This document shows positions 1-8,915 of a stretch of 64,000 nucleotides of DNA, in pieces; the first letter of the stretch is position 1; each line of letters starts with the position of its first letter. Both the position numbers and the translations under genes were made by a program. This DNA is from Novosphingobium terrae (GTDB lineage Bacteria > Pseudomonadota > Alphaproteobacteria > Sphingomonadales > Sphingomonadaceae): contig NZ_JABVZR010000001.1 of NCBI RefSeq assembly GCF_017163935.1, positions 3,348,001 through 3,412,000 on the forward strand. The letters run 5' to 3'. A model generated the notes under the pieces. The model was not told the DNA's origin. It was given only the letters and a program-made list of their open reading frames with translations, and did no database searches.

Positions 1-225
1 GACCGTGCCGTTCGACAGCTTGCCGACATAGTTGATGAGGATCACGTCAGCCGGAGTCGGGCTGCCGCCCGAACCGGCGCGCAGGGTCTGCACATCGACC
101 AGCTGCGGACGCACCGCCGCCGCCACGCCGCCACCCAGCGCCACCGCGACGATCGCGGCCAGCCACAGCTTCGACTTCGAGCCCTTGGCCAGCGGCTGGA
201 GGGGAACGCGGGTGATCTCGGTCAT
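1..225 (-). CDS. Membrane-anchored FKBP-type peptidyl-prolyl isomerase, N-terminal part
   Basis: The gene starts at ATG 225 and runs off the left edge, so only 75 residues are visible. A short basic N-terminus (residues 1-16) is followed by one hydrophobic segment (about 18-38). After a linker the protein reads VILINYVGKLSNGTV, which matches the opening strand of FKBP domains. The expected role is proline isomerisation of proteins at the outer face of the inner membrane; this is family knowledge, since the catalytic part is outside the window. It shares its strand with rpsU, which lies about 350 bp upstream. Confidence 0.75.
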   Translation of the reverse strand, partial: MTEITRVPLQPLAKGSKSKLWLAAIVAVALGGGVAAAVRPQLVDVQTLRAGSGGSPTPADVILINYVGKLSNGTV

Positions 226-365
226 CGTGCCATCCTGATCTGTTGCGCCGGGCAACGGGGCCCAGACGCCGGAAATTTCGCCGCCCCTCATGGCTCAAGC
301 CGCCCGCAGGAGCAAGCCCCGCACGCAGCCTATAGCACCAAAGAATCGGGGGCGCTTTTGTGGTC

Positions 366-410
366 GCATCGTTTTTGCGAAAAACCGGTTCCCACTTTTT
401 CGCACGATGC
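366..410. repeat. Short palindromic intergenic repeat
   Basis: This 45-bp imperfect palindrome begins GCATCGTTTTTGCGAAAAA and ends with the matching TTTTTCGCACGATGC around a CCGGTT centre. Repeats of this type, with a GCGAAAAA...CCGGTT core, are scattered between genes in many alphaproteobacteria. I recognise the pattern but cannot count genomic copies here. It lies in the gap between the FKBP gene and rpsU (226-572), which otherwise holds only the hairpin at 542-562. Confidence 0.6.
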
Positions 411-541
411 TCCGCCTGCCATGCACCCGCGACGGAGCACAGATACGCCAAAGGCCCGCCAGCTTCGTCGCTTTTCCGGAACGCTGTCCGAATCGGCAAG
501 GAAGCCACGGGCCCCTGATGTCGCTAAGCGAAGATGGATCA

Positions 542-562
542 GGCAGGCTGCTTCCAGCCTGC
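542..562 (-). terminator. Hairpin after rpsU
   Basis: An 8-bp perfect stem (GGCAGGCT / AGCCTGCC) with a 6-base loop lies 10 bases past the rpsU stop codon. There is no T run after it, so it may be an RNA-stabilising 3' hairpin rather than an intrinsic terminator. Confidence 0.4.
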
Positions 563-572
563 CAACCCAGTC

Positions 573-779
573 TTACTTGACGCCGTCGCGCTCCTGGCGC
601 TTGCGCTCCAGCTTGCGGGCGCGGCGCACGGCAGCGGCCTTTTCGCGGGCGCGCTTCTCCGAGGGCTTCTCGAAGTGGCGGCGCAGCTTCATCTCACGAT
701 AAACGCCTTCACGCTGCAGCTTCTTCTTGAGCGCGCGCAGGGCTTGATCGACGTTATTATCGCGGACGAGAATCTGCAT
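573..779 (-). CDS. rpsU: 30S ribosomal protein bS21
   Basis: This 68-residue, very basic protein begins [20 protein letters not shown], the conserved start of bS21. It continues with the [13 protein letters not shown] segment typical of alphaproteobacterial versions. bS21 sits near the anti-Shine-Dalgarno region of 16S rRNA on the small subunit and helps initiation. Length is normal for the family. The gap to the divergent pseudouridine synthase gene (780-1092, 313 bp) holds no gene I can support; it should contain promoters for both sides. Confidence 0.95.
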   Translation of the reverse strand: MQILVRDNNVDQALRALKKKLQREGVYREMKLRRHFEKPSEKRAREKAAAVRRARKLERKRQERDGVK

Positions 780-1092
780 AAAAAGAACAACCTCACGATC
801 ATCATGGCGAGAACCCCACCGATCCGCAGATCAAAAAAGCGGGGGAACACCTGAAGGATTTCAAAACACACGGACAGGCCGATTCCCTTGGGGAACGACC
901 GGAATTGCGGCGCCGCTACCAGAGTCGCACTCGGAAGGCAAGCCTTGGCAGCCATTTCCTCATGCGAAATGCCACTTCTGCATGCCAGCCGTGACAGTTT
1001 CACGACCAGCGTCCCGCCAAGGCACGGCCCTGTATAGACCTGATACACGCCAACACTGTTCCTCGGGCGCTCCTTAGGCTAACGGGGCGAGC

Positions 1093-2451
1093 ATGACCAA
1101 GGATAATACGAAAACGCCCCGCCAGCACCAGAGCGCCGACACCGTGCGCCAATTCACCGTGGGGCCCGACGACAATGACATCCGGCTGGATCGCTGGTTC
1201 AAGCGCCATCTGCCGCAGGTGGGCTTTGCCACCATCAGCCGCTGGGCGCGCACCGGCCAGATTCGCGTGGACGGCAAGCGCAGCGCGCCCGAAGACCGCC
1301 TGACCACCGGGCAGGTGCTGCGCGTGCCGCCGGGCGACACCCACGCCCCCGGCGCCGGAACCGGCAAGGGCGTCAAGGCGCGCAAGCCTCTGACCGACGC
1401 TCAGCTCGAACTGGCCGATGCCATCGTGCTGCACCGCGACCCCAGCGCCATCGTGATCAACAAGCCCCCGGGTCTGGCCACGCAGGGCGGCAGCGGCACC
1501 TATGAGCATGTCGACGGCCTGCTCGACGCCTATGCCCCCGACGGCCCGCGTCCCCGCCTTGTGCATCGCCTCGACAAGGACACCAGCGGCGCTCTGCTGG
1601 TCGCCGCCACGCCGGGCAGCGCGGCCTATTTCTCGAAGCGCTTTTCCTCGCGTCAGGCCACCAAGGTCTATTGGGCGCTGGTGACGGGCGTGCCCAGCAT
1701 CGATGAAGGCCTGATCGACCTGCCGCTCGCCAAGCAGCCGGGCACCGGCGGCGAGAAGATGATGGTCGACCATTCCGAGCAGGGCCAGCCCTCCAAGAGC
1801 CGCTACCGCGTGATCGACCGCGCAGGCAACAGCGCCTGCTGGATGGAGCTGCAGCCGCTGACGGGCCGCACCCATCAGCTGCGCGTCCATCTGGCCGCCA
1901 TCGGCCACCCTATCGTGGGCGACGGCAAGTATGGCGGTCAGGATGCCTTCCTGACCGGCAGCATCAGCCGCAAGATGCATCTGCATGCCCGCCGCATCAT
2001 CATCGATCACCCGGACGGCACCCCGCTGGATGTGACGGCCCCCCTGCCCGAGCATTTCGCGGCCAGCCTGGCCCAGCTCGGCTTCAACGAGGATGATGGC
2101 GAGTTCATCCCCGATCCCTCGGGCGAGCTGTCGCGCGACGAGGAAAAGTCGATCGCCAAGGCCCATGCCAAGCAATACCGCAAGGAACGCCGCGGCGAGC
2201 GCCGTGGCCGCGCGGAAAATGGCCGCGCCCGCACCGATGCCCAACCGCGCAAGGCCGTGCCCGGCAAGGCCCGCCCGGGCGGCGTGAAGCTCGGCAAGGG
2301 CAGCAAGGTTGCGCCCAAGACGGCTGCCCCCAAGGCAGCCTCAGCCAAGCCTGCCTCTGCGCCTCGCAGCGGCGCTTCGCGCCCGGCGGGCGGCAAGCCT
2401 GCGGCCCCCCGCAAGCCTTCCGCACCGCGTGGTGGCCCCAAGAGCCGCTGA
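1093..2451 (+). CDS. RluA-family 23S rRNA pseudouridine synthase (RluC-like) with long basic tail
   Basis: This 452-residue protein has an N-terminal S4 RNA-binding domain (about 28-80, containing IRLDRWFKRHLP). The catalytic pseudouridine synthase domain follows, with the HRLDKDTSG motif at 158-166; Asp161 is the expected nucleophile. It should isomerise specific uridines in 23S rRNA. From about residue 345 the protein becomes a roughly 105-residue tail of Lys, Arg, Ala and Pro with little sequence complexity, likely disordered and RNA-binding. Bacterial RluC is usually about 320 residues, so the tail is an extension. The stop codon overlaps the next start by one base, so the genes to 4635 are probably co-transcribed. 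Confidence 0.88.
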   Translation: MTKDNTKTPRQHQSADTVRQFTVGPDDNDIRLDRWFKRHLPQVGFATISRWARTGQIRVDGKRSAPEDRLTTGQVLRVPPGDTHAPGAGTGKGVKARKPLTDAQLELADAIVLHRDPSAIVINKPPGLATQGGSGTYEHVDGLLDAYAPDGPRPRLVHRLDKDTSGALLVAATPGSAAYFSKRFSSRQATKVYWALVTGVPSIDEGLIDLPLAKQPGTGGEKMMVDHSEQGQPSKSRYRVIDRAGNSACWMELQPLTGRTHQLRVHLAAIGHPIVGDGKYGGQDAFLTGSISRKMHLHARRIIIDHPDGTPLDVTAPLPEHFAASLAQLGFNEDDGEFIPDPSGELSRDEEKSIAKAHAKQYRKERRGERRGRAENGRARTDAQPRKAVPGKARPGGVKLGKGSKVAPKTAAPKAASAKPASAPRSGASRPAGGKPAAPRKPSAPRGGPKSR

Positions 2452-3065
2452 TGCATCCCAACCCCGCCTTCCGCCTGCATGGGAAACCCGAGGATGATCG
2501 CGCGCTGATGGAGCGCCTGATCACCGAGGTCGGCTTCGGCATGATCTTCGCCGCCACGCCCGATGGCCCGCGCCTGGCGCATACGCCGCTGCGCTCCACC
2601 GGCGACGGGGCGGTGCAGTTCCATCTGGCGCGCGGCAATGCCTTGTCGCGTTATCTGGGCGGGGTGGATGCACTGGCGGTGGTGAACGGGCCTGACGCCT
2701 ATGTCTCGCCGCGCTGGTATGGTGACGATCCCTCTCAGGTGCCGACTTGGAACTATGTCGCGCTGGAGCTGGAAGGCCCCGTGCGGCGCATGGAGGAAGA
2801 CGGGCTGGTCGATCTGCTCGAAGCGCTGTCCGCGCGGGAAGAAGCCCGTCTGCCCGAACCGGCATGGACGATGGACAAGCTGGATGGCGATCTGCGCCAC
2901 CGCATGCTCTCGGCCATTGTCGGTTTCGAGATGGAGGTGCGGGCCTGGCGTCCCACCTTCAAGCTCTCGCAGAACAAGAATGAGGCGCAGCGCACGGGTG
3001 TGATCGAGGGGCTCGAAGAAACCGGCGCGCGCGCCATGGCGGAAATGATGCGGGGTTTGGGATGA
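2451..3065 (+). CDS. PaiB-like FMN-binding protein
   Basis: This 204-residue protein matches the PaiB family: MHPNPAFR at the start, a split-barrel fold region with FHLARGNALSRYL (about 52-65), and the PDAYVSPRWYGDD motif (about 82-94). The C-terminal motif KLSQNKNEAQR (about 174-184) is characteristic. Members bind flavin; the founding PaiB of Bacillus is a negative regulator of sporulation and protease genes, but here an enzymatic or stress role is equally possible. The start overlaps the previous stop by one base and the stop overlaps the next start in ATGA, indicating translational coupling. Confidence 0.85.
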   Translation: MHPNPAFRLHGKPEDDRALMERLITEVGFGMIFAATPDGPRLAHTPLRSTGDGAVQFHLARGNALSRYLGGVDALAVVNGPDAYVSPRWYGDDPSQVPTWNYVALELEGPVRRMEEDGLVDLLEALSAREEARLPEPAWTMDKLDGDLRHRMLSAIVGFEMEVRAWRPTFKLSQNKNEAQRTGVIEGLEETGARAMAEMMRGLG

Positions 3066-3721
3066 GTGGCGCAATCCGTCTGGCCGTCTTCGATTGCGAC
3101 GGCACGCTGGTCGATGGCCAGCACGAGATCTGCGCGGCGATGGATGAGGCTTTCCTTGCCCTCGGCCTGCGCCCGCCTGCCCATGGCGCGGTAAGGCGCG
3201 CGGTGGGGCTCAGCCTGCCGCAGACGATGCGCCACCTCGCCAGCGAGGAAGGCATCGAGATCCAGACCGCGCTGGTCGAGGCCTATAAGACCGCCTATCG
3301 CACCGCCCGCGCCGAAGGCCGGGTGAGCGAGCCGATCTTTGCCGGCATCCGCCTGCTGCTCGATCAATTGCGTGAGGAAGGCTGGGATCTGGGCGTGGCC
3401 ACCGGCAAGAGCATGCGCGGGCTGCTGCATTGCCTGCAGGTCAATGCGCTGAGCGATCATTTCGTCACCTTGCAGACGGCGGACAATCACCCCTCCAAGC
3501 CGCACCCCGCCATGCTGCAGGCCGCGCTGGATCAGGCGATGGCCCTGCCCGCCGATGCGGTGATGATCGGCGACACCACCTATGACATCGCCATGGCCCG
3601 TTCGGCGGGCGTGCGCGCGGTGGGCGTGGCCTGGGGCTATCACCCGGCCAGCGAGCTGATCGCCGCCGGGGCCGAGGCCGTCGCCATGACCCCCGCCGAT
3701 TTGAAGGATATTCTGGGTTGA
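3062..3721 (+). CDS. HAD-superfamily phosphatase (phosphoglycolate phosphatase-like)
   Basis: This 219-residue HAD hydrolase carries all four motifs: FDCDGTLVDG (nucleophile Asp11, acid/base Asp13), the Thr/Ser of VATGKS, Lys of SKPHPAM, and MIGDTTYD. The helical cap between motifs I and II places it in subfamily IA. Likely substrates are small phosphomonoesters such as 2-phosphoglycolate or nucleotides; the sequence does not decide which. It starts within the preceding stop (ATGA) and its own TGA overlaps the TTG start of the next gene. Confidence 0.85.
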   Translation: MSGAIRLAVFDCDGTLVDGQHEICAAMDEAFLALGLRPPAHGAVRRAVGLSLPQTMRHLASEEGIEIQTALVEAYKTAYRTARAEGRVSEPIFAGIRLLLDQLREEGWDLGVATGKSMRGLLHCLQVNALSDHFVTLQTADNHPSKPHPAMLQAALDQAMALPADAVMIGDTTYDIAMARSAGVRAVGVAWGYHPASELIAAGAEAVAMTPADLKDILG

Positions 3722-3936
3722 GCAAGACATTCGCCCCCGAGGAGATCGCCAAGGCGCGCTTCAAGCGCCTGACCTATGTGCGCTTCGGCGGCGTGGTGGT
3801 GGCGATGGTCGGCGCGGCCATTGCGGCGGATAAGGTGGCGCTGCCGCATTGGCTGGGGCTGCTGCTGATCGTGATCGGTCTGTTCGATGTGCTGGTCTTC
3901 CCCCGCATGCTGGTGCGCCGCTGGAAGAAAGGTTAA
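3718..3936 (+). CDS. Small two-helix membrane protein
   Basis: This 72-residue protein has a charged N-terminus (1-22), two hydrophobic helices (about 23-41 and 43-62) and a basic C-terminal end (RRWKKG). It starts at TTG inside the TTGA overlap with the HAD gene. I do not recognise a named family. It lies between a phosphatase and the ATP12 chaperone with 3 bp to the next gene, so it is part of the same transcript. Confidence 0.7.
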   Translation: MSKTFAPEEIAKARFKRLTYVRFGGVVVAMVGAAIAADKVALPHWLGLLLIVIGLFDVLVFPRMLVRRWKKG

Positions 3937-3939
3937 GTT

Positions 3940-4635
3940 TTGAAGCGTTTCTACAAAGAGGTTTCGGTTGAGCCCACCGATGCCGGTTTCGGCGTGCGGC
4001 TCGATGGCCGCGCCGTGAAGACCGTGGGCGGCCGCCCGCAGGTGGTGCCCAGCAAGGCTCTGGCGCAGGCCATGGCGGCGGAATGGGCGGGCCAAGGCGA
4101 GGAGATCGACACGCGCGTCTTCCTGCTGCGCGATATGGCCGATTACGCGCTGGATGTGGTCGCCGCCGATCCCACCGAGGCGATGCGCGCGCTGGTGCCC
4201 TACGCCGAGACCGACACGCTGTGCTACCGCGCCGATCCCGATGAGGCGGTGTGGCAGCGCCAGCAGGCGGTGTGGGAGCCGATCCTGACCGGCGCCGAGG
4301 CCCGCTATGGCCTGCGCTTCGAGCGCGTCTCCGGCATCATCGCCAGGCCCCAGCCCGCCGAGACCATGGCGCGGGTGGAGGATCTGCTGGCGGGCAAGGA
4401 TGCCTTTGCTCTGGCGGCGCTGCGCAATCTGGCCGGGCTTGCCGCCTCGCTGGTGACGGGCCTGCTGGCGCTGGAAGAGGATGCCGATCTGGCCGCCCTG
4501 TGGGATGCCGCCCATCTGGAGGAAAACTGGCAGATCGAACTCTGGGGCAGCGACTACGAGGCCGAGCAGCGTCAGGAAAAGCGCCGCGCCGCCTTCATGG
4601 CCGCAGCCGAGTTCGCCAGACTGGCACGGGGCTAA
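3940..4635 (+). CDS. ATP12-family F1-ATPase assembly chaperone
   Basis: This 231-residue protein matches the ATP12 family: MKRFYKEV followed by GFGVRLDGRAVKT (about 17-29), AMAAEWAGQ (about 46-54) and the conserved ETDTLCYRA (about 91-99). ATP12 binds the alpha subunit of F1-ATPase and prevents its aggregation before hexamer assembly; it is shared by mitochondria and alphaproteobacteria. The start is TTG with an AAAGG-type ribosome site about 8 bases upstream. No atp genes are next to it. Confidence 0.9.
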   Translation: MKRFYKEVSVEPTDAGFGVRLDGRAVKTVGGRPQVVPSKALAQAMAAEWAGQGEEIDTRVFLLRDMADYALDVVAADPTEAMRALVPYAETDTLCYRADPDEAVWQRQQAVWEPILTGAEARYGLRFERVSGIIARPQPAETMARVEDLLAGKDAFALAALRNLAGLAASLVTGLLALEEDADLAALWDAAHLEENWQIELWGSDYEAEQRQEKRRAAFMAAAEFARLARG

Positions 4636-4702
4636 GCCCCCGTCTCGACCAAACCCGAAAAACTGCTATTCTCCGCAAGCACTTGCATCGTGGAGGGCGG
4701 TT

Positions 4703-5230
4703 ATGGGGGCATGGGGCGCGATCATCATGAGCTTTTTCGGGGCGCTCTTCGCCGCGATCACGCTCCACTGGCAATTCCATGTCGCCGGGCCGCTGCTCGC
4801 CCTGCCCTTTCTGGGCTTTGCGGCGATCGGGCTGGGCGCGGCCTATGTGGTGCGCCAACCCGGCACCGGGCTGGAGCCATCGCCCAAGGCCGCGCGGATG
4901 ATCACGATCAGCAGCATCGGCGAAGGCGTCGGCCTGTTCATCGCCTCCAACCTCGTGGTCAATCTGCATCATGAGGCATGGCTGCTGCCCGCCATGGCGC
5001 TGGTGGTGGGGCTGCATTTCATCCCCATCGCCCATGCCGCCGCGTTCCGGCCCTTTTACGCGCTGGGCGGCGGGTTGATCATCGGCGCCCTTGCCGGTTT
5101 CGTCATTCCAGCCCCGACGGGCGGCGCGATCTCCGGCTTCCTTGCCGTGATATGCCTGTGGATCGCCGCCAGCGCCGCCCTGTGGCGGGACGCGCGCTTC
5201 AGGCGTGCCAGCCTTGCGGCAACAGCTTAA
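4703..5230 (+). CDS. Multi-pass membrane protein of unknown function
   Basis: This 175-residue protein is mostly hydrophobic, with about five membrane segments starting at once from residue 4 (AWGAIIMSFFGALFAAI). I chose ATG 4703 because it follows a GGAGGGCGG ribosome site; the same frame is open further upstream but overlaps the ATP12 gene without a better start. The C-terminus is short and basic. The loop EGVGLFIASNLVVNLHHEAW and the overall pattern suggest a conserved integral membrane protein, but I cannot name a function. It ends head-to-head with the lipoprotein gene of the mla operon. Confidence 0.75.
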   Translation: MGAWGAIIMSFFGALFAAITLHWQFHVAGPLLALPFLGFAAIGLGAAYVVRQPGTGLEPSPKAARMITISSIGEGVGLFIASNLVVNLHHEAWLLPAMALVVGLHFIPIAHAAAFRPFYALGGGLIIGALAGFVIPAPTGGAISGFLAVICLWIAASAALWRDARFRRASLAATA

Positions 5231-5233
5231 ACG

Positions 5234-5848
5234 TCAGCCAACCCACTCCGCAACCTGCCCGGCCAGCGTGTTGGCCGCGCGGTTCAGCGCCTGAGCCAGA
5301 TCGCCGCCATTGGGCGAGACATCGGGCTCACTCACTTCGAAACGGCGCATCGTCACCTCGCCATTGGCATGGTGCAGCACCGCATCATAGCGGATCACCG
5401 CCGAGTGGCTCTTCGCATCGTAACCCATCGCCAGCAGGCGCCCGTCGAGGCGGGTGGCGCCCACGCCATCCTCATCCAGCGTGACGGGGCGCTTGCCGGT
5501 GGCGCGCAGATCCTCGGCCAGCAGATTGCGCAGCAGGCGCGCAGGGCGCTCGACCCAGAAGGCGTCCTTCATATAGGCGATCGAGGTCGGGCTCACCTGA
5601 ACCGTCATGCGCGCGGTGGCCAGACCGCGATCGGTGTCGGGCTCGGCCACCACCAGCGTGTCGGCGGGCTTGAAGGCCGCCTGCGTGCCCTGAGGTGCCT
5701 TGGCGTCCGACGTCAGCGTGTAAAGCTGAGCGGGCGACTTGCCGCCGCCAATGCTCACGCAGCCGCTCAGCGCCATGCCCGCCACCATCAGCGGCGCGAT
5801 CCACCGGGCTTTTGCCTGCATCGCCTTGCTCATCTGTGGCCCCTTCAT
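5234..5848 (-). CDS. ABC-type transport auxiliary lipoprotein (PqiC/LetC-like)
   Basis: This 204-residue protein has a lipoprotein signal ending in the lipobox LSGC (Cys30). The body matches the auxiliary lipoprotein family of MCE transporters: QLYTLTSD at the mature N-terminus, VAEPDTDRGLATARM in the middle, and WVERPARLLRNLL. It should sit on the inner leaflet of the outer membrane and receive or help transfer lipids moved by the MCE protein. The start overlaps the mlaD-like stop in ATGA. It is the last gene of a four-gene operon and stands where Mla systems of gammaproteobacteria would have mlaC and mlaB. Confidence 0.85.
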   Translation of the reverse strand: MKGPQMSKAMQAKARWIAPLMVAGMALSGCVSIGGGKSPAQLYTLTSDAKAPQGTQAAFKPADTLVVAEPDTDRGLATARMTVQVSPTSIAYMKDAFWVERPARLLRNLLAEDLRATGKRPVTLDEDGVGATRLDGRLLAMGYDAKSHSAVIRYDAVLHHANGEVTMRRFEVSEPDVSPNGGDLAQALNRAANTLAGQVAEWVG

Positions 5849-6783
5849 GGCTTATAGACCGGCACCTTGGGCGCGGCGAGCAGAGCCGCTCCGCCCTGGG
5901 AGTCGAGTTTCTCGGTGATGGCGCGCAGCGCCTTGGTGGTGGCGCGCAGATCGCGGATCGCGGCTTCGGCCTGAGGCAGCGTGTCGGTCGACAGGCGCGT
6001 GGTGGCCGGGCGGGCGGCATCCAGCTCGGCCTGAAGCGATTCTGCCGCATGCTGCGCCGCGTTCAGCGTGTCATTCACATGATGCACGATGGACGGGCCA
6101 TTGGGATCAAGCTGCTTGTTGGCGTTGGCCGCCACCGACTGAAACTCAGCCACGGCATCCTTGGCCCCGGCCAGCGTGGCGTTGAGGTTGGTCAGCGTCT
6201 GGCGCAATTGCGGCGAGGCATCGGCCAGATTGCCGGTCAGCCGGTCGGTGTTCTTGAGGATGCCGGCCAGATGCTTCTGGTTCTCATCCGTGAGCATGTT
6301 GCCCAGCTTTTCGGTCAGCGTGGCCAGACGCTCCATCAGCAGCGGCGCGTTGGTCAGCAGCTCGCCCAGCCCCGAACGCTTGGTGGGGATCACCGGCACG
6401 CCATCGGGGCCAATCTCGCTGATGGGCGGGCGGCCCTTCACGCCACCGGCCAGCTGGATGTTCGAGACACCGGTAAAGCTGCCCTGGATCGTGGCGGTGG
6501 TGCCCTCCAGAATGGGGATCTTGTGATCCAGCGAAATGCGCACGCGGACATAGGAGGGATCGCGCTTCCACAGCTCGATCTCGGAGATCATCCCTGCCGG
6601 AACGCCCGCGTAATTGACCGTCGAACCCTTGGCCAGACCGTCCACCGATTGCGGGAAGTAGATGTCATAGACATCCTGCTTGTCCTTGGAGAGATGCGCC
6701 ATCCAGATGAAGGCACCGGCCACAAGGGCCAGCAGCGCCAGCGTGACGGCCCCTACCCAGACATGATTGGCGCGCGTTTCCAT
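5845..6783 (-). CDS. MlaD/MCE-domain substrate-binding protein
   Basis: This 312-residue protein has one N-terminal membrane helix (about 11-31) and then an MCE domain (about 40-115, with VDGLAKGSTVNYAGVPAG and ISLDHKIPILEGTTATI). A long helical region follows (about 150-300), expected to form a tube or needle in the periplasm. It is much longer than E. coli MlaD (about 183 residues) and closer to the long MCE proteins of alphaproteobacteria. It lies 8 bp after the ATPase gene and overlaps the lipoprotein gene, so all four parts act in one phospholipid transporter between the two membranes. Confidence 0.88.
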   Translation of the reverse strand: METRANHVWVGAVTLALLALVAGAFIWMAHLSKDKQDVYDIYFPQSVDGLAKGSTVNYAGVPAGMISEIELWKRDPSYVRVRISLDHKIPILEGTTATIQGSFTGVSNIQLAGGVKGRPPISEIGPDGVPVIPTKRSGLGELLTNAPLLMERLATLTEKLGNMLTDENQKHLAGILKNTDRLTGNLADASPQLRQTLTNLNATLAGAKDAVAEFQSVAANANKQLDPNGPSIVHHVNDTLNAAQHAAESLQAELDAARPATTRLSTDTLPQAEAAIRDLRATTKALRAITEKLDSQGGAALLAAPKVPVYKP

Positions 6784-6791
6784 ACTCGTCC

Positions 6792-7664
6792 CTATGCCTT
6801 GCTGCCGGGGTTGCTGTCCATTGCCTTGGCAGGCGGGTGTTTGTTGCCGTCCGGTTCGCGGCTGGCGAGAGCTGCTCTGCCGCGTGGCCCGGCGAAATAT
6901 TCCTGAATCCAGGGGTGATCGCTTTTCATCAGCTCCGGGATCGTGCCCACGGCGATGACCTTCTTGTCGGCCAGCACCGCGACGCGGTCACAGATCTCAT
7001 GCAGCGTGTCGAGATCGTGGGTGATGAGGAAGACCCCCAACCCCAAAGTCTCGTGCAATTCCTTGATGAGGTTGTCGAAACCCGCCGCGCTGATCGGATC
7101 GAGGCCTGCGGTCGGCTCATCGAGGAACAGCAGTTCGGGATCGAGCGCCAGAGCGCGGGCCAGACCCGCACGCTTGCGCATGCCGCCAGACAGTTCGGAA
7201 GGATATTTGGCTGCCGCCTCAGCCGGAAGGCCCGAGAGCATCACCTTGAGGCAGGCGATCTCATGAAACAGCTCTTCCGACATCTTCGGATAGAATTCGC
7301 GCAGCGGCACTAGCACATTTTCCGCCACCGTCAGCGTGGAGAACAGCGCGCCGCCCTGAAACAGCACGCCCCAGCGGCTGCGGATATCGACATCCTCGTT
7401 GCAGGCCTCGCCCATGTTCTGGCCCAGCACCTCGACCGTGCCTTCGGTATAGGGCTGGAGGCCGATGATCGAGCGCATCAGCACCGATTTGCCCGTGCCC
7501 GACCCGCCGACCACGCCCAGAATTTCGCCCCGCCGCATGGTGAGCGACAATCCGTCATGCACGGCATGATCGCCGAAGCGGTTGACCAGCCCCTCGATGC
7601 GGATGATCGCGTCATCGTCGCTCGGGTCGCGAGCCTCGGTGGCGACGGCAGCCTCCTCGCTCAT
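6792..7664 (-). CDS. MlaF-like ABC transporter ATPase
   Basis: This 290-residue ATPase has Walker A GGSGTGKS (53-60), the signature LSGGMRKR and Walker B LLFLDEP followed by the D-loop and switch His of ITHDL. The LSGGMRKR version of the signature is typical of Mla-type ATPases. The start at ATG 7664 gives a short acidic lead-in and overlaps the permease stop in ATGA. It powers the lipid transporter from the cytoplasmic side. The C-terminal roughly 45 residues beyond the ATPase fold are polar and of no known domain. Confidence 0.9.
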   Translation of the reverse strand: MSEEAAVATEARDPSDDDAIIRIEGLVNRFGDHAVHDGLSLTMRRGEILGVVGGSGTGKSVLMRSIIGLQPYTEGTVEVLGQNMGEACNEDVDIRSRWGVLFQGGALFSTLTVAENVLVPLREFYPKMSEELFHEIACLKVMLSGLPAEAAAKYPSELSGGMRKRAGLARALALDPELLFLDEPTAGLDPISAAGFDNLIKELHETLGLGVFLITHDLDTLHEICDRVAVLADKKVIAVGTIPELMKSDHPWIQEYFAGPRGRAALASREPDGNKHPPAKAMDSNPGSKA

Positions 7665-8770
7665 AGCCAGCCGATCTTGGAGAAGAAGACCGCGAAGAAA
7701 GCGTCCAGCACGATGACCATGAAGATGCCCTCCACCACCGCCTTGGTGGTGCGCAGGCCTACCTCTTCCGAATTGCCCTCGACCTTCATGCCCTGATAGC
7801 AGCCGGTCATGCCGATGATCAGGCCGAAGACCGGCCCCTTGATCAGCCCGACCCACAGGTCCAGCACCGGCACCACCTCCTTGATGCGCGAGAGGAAGGT
7901 GATGAAGGGAATGCCCAGCGCCAGCTGCCCCAGCACCGCGCCGCCAATGATCGAGATCACCGAGGAATAGAAGCCCAGCAAGGTGAGCATCACCACGCAG
8001 GCGATGACGCGCGGCAGCACCAGCGCCTCCATCGGATCGACGCCGATGGTGCGCATGGCATCCACCTCCTCGGTCAGCTTCATCGTGCCGATCTGCGCGG
8101 CAAAGGCGCTGCCCGAACGGCCCGCGACCATGATGGCGGTCATCAGCACGCCAAGCTCACGCAGGGCAAGGCGGCCCGTCAGATTGATGGTGTAGATTTC
8201 CGCGCCGAACTGCTGCAGCTGCACCGCGCCCTGCTGGGCGATCACGATGCCGACCAGAAAGCTCATCATGCCGATGATGAAGAGAGCATCGACGCCGACG
8301 AGCTGCAACTGGCGCACCAGCGCCGTTACCCGCAGCCGTGAGGGATTGCGGATCACCCGGAAGATCGCCAGCACCACCGCGCCCAGAAAGCTGAGCGCCT
8401 GCTGCGTGCCGTTGATGCCGCCCAGCACTGCCGTGCCGACTTCGGCGGGCACTTTGGTGAGCAGCGGTTCTTCGGGCGGGACGGTCTGCGTGTCGTCGGG
8501 CGTGTCCTTCACCGCCTCGATCAGGCGCTCGGCCTCGGGACTCGCGCCCTCGATAGGGGCATCGAGATCGCGCGACAGGCGGTAGACGATCCAGGCGCCC
8601 ACCGTATCGACTTCCTCAAGCCCCGAAATATCCACCACGCTGGCCGCATCCACGGCGCGCAGTTTGCTCTCGACCGAGGTCAGCGTGGAGACAACCAGCC
8701 GCCCGCTCAGCACCAGACGGGCCGCGCCATCGGCCTGATCTTCAAGGGTGAATTGCGCGGAGGCGGTCAT
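7661..8770 (-). CDS. MlaE-like permease with N-terminal STAS-like domain
   Basis: This 369-residue protein has two parts. Residues 1 to about 100 look like a STAS domain (ARLVLSGRLVVSTL, then VDISGLEEVDTVGAW). Residues about 125-369 are an MlaE permease with about five or six membrane helices and the conserved FLVGIVIAQQGAVQLQQFGA, GRSGSAFAAQIG and RVIA. In E. coli the STAS protein MlaB is separate, so here MlaB and MlaE are fused. It is the first gene of the operon. A 145-bp gap separates it from the divergent valS and should hold promoters for both. Confidence 0.9.
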   Translation of the reverse strand: MTASAQFTLEDQADGAARLVLSGRLVVSTLTSVESKLRAVDAASVVDISGLEEVDTVGAWIVYRLSRDLDAPIEGASPEAERLIEAVKDTPDDTQTVPPEEPLLTKVPAEVGTAVLGGINGTQQALSFLGAVVLAIFRVIRNPSRLRVTALVRQLQLVGVDALFIIGMMSFLVGIVIAQQGAVQLQQFGAEIYTINLTGRLALRELGVLMTAIMVAGRSGSAFAAQIGTMKLTEEVDAMRTIGVDPMEALVLPRVIACVVMLTLLGFYSSVISIIGGAVLGQLALGIPFITFLSRIKEVVPVLDLWVGLIKGPVFGLIIGMTGCYQGMKVEGNSEEVGLRTTKAVVEGIFMVIVLDAFFAVFFSKIGWL

Positions 8771-8915
8771 GCAGGGGCGGGGATGACTTCAAGGAGGGAG
8801 GAACGTGAACGGGTCATGCGGGAAAAGAGAGGCCGGGGCAAGCAGATACGCTCGAAGCGGCCTGCTTGTTCCGAAAGGCTTGCACGGGGTTCTACCCGCT
8901 GGCAAAGGCCCCAGC

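Noticed and set aside
1000..2244. Long minus-strand frame opposite the first pseudouridine synthase
   Set aside because: It is rich in Ala, Gly, His and Gln in the way of reverse-strand shadows in GC-rich genes, and the plus strand has complete family motifs.
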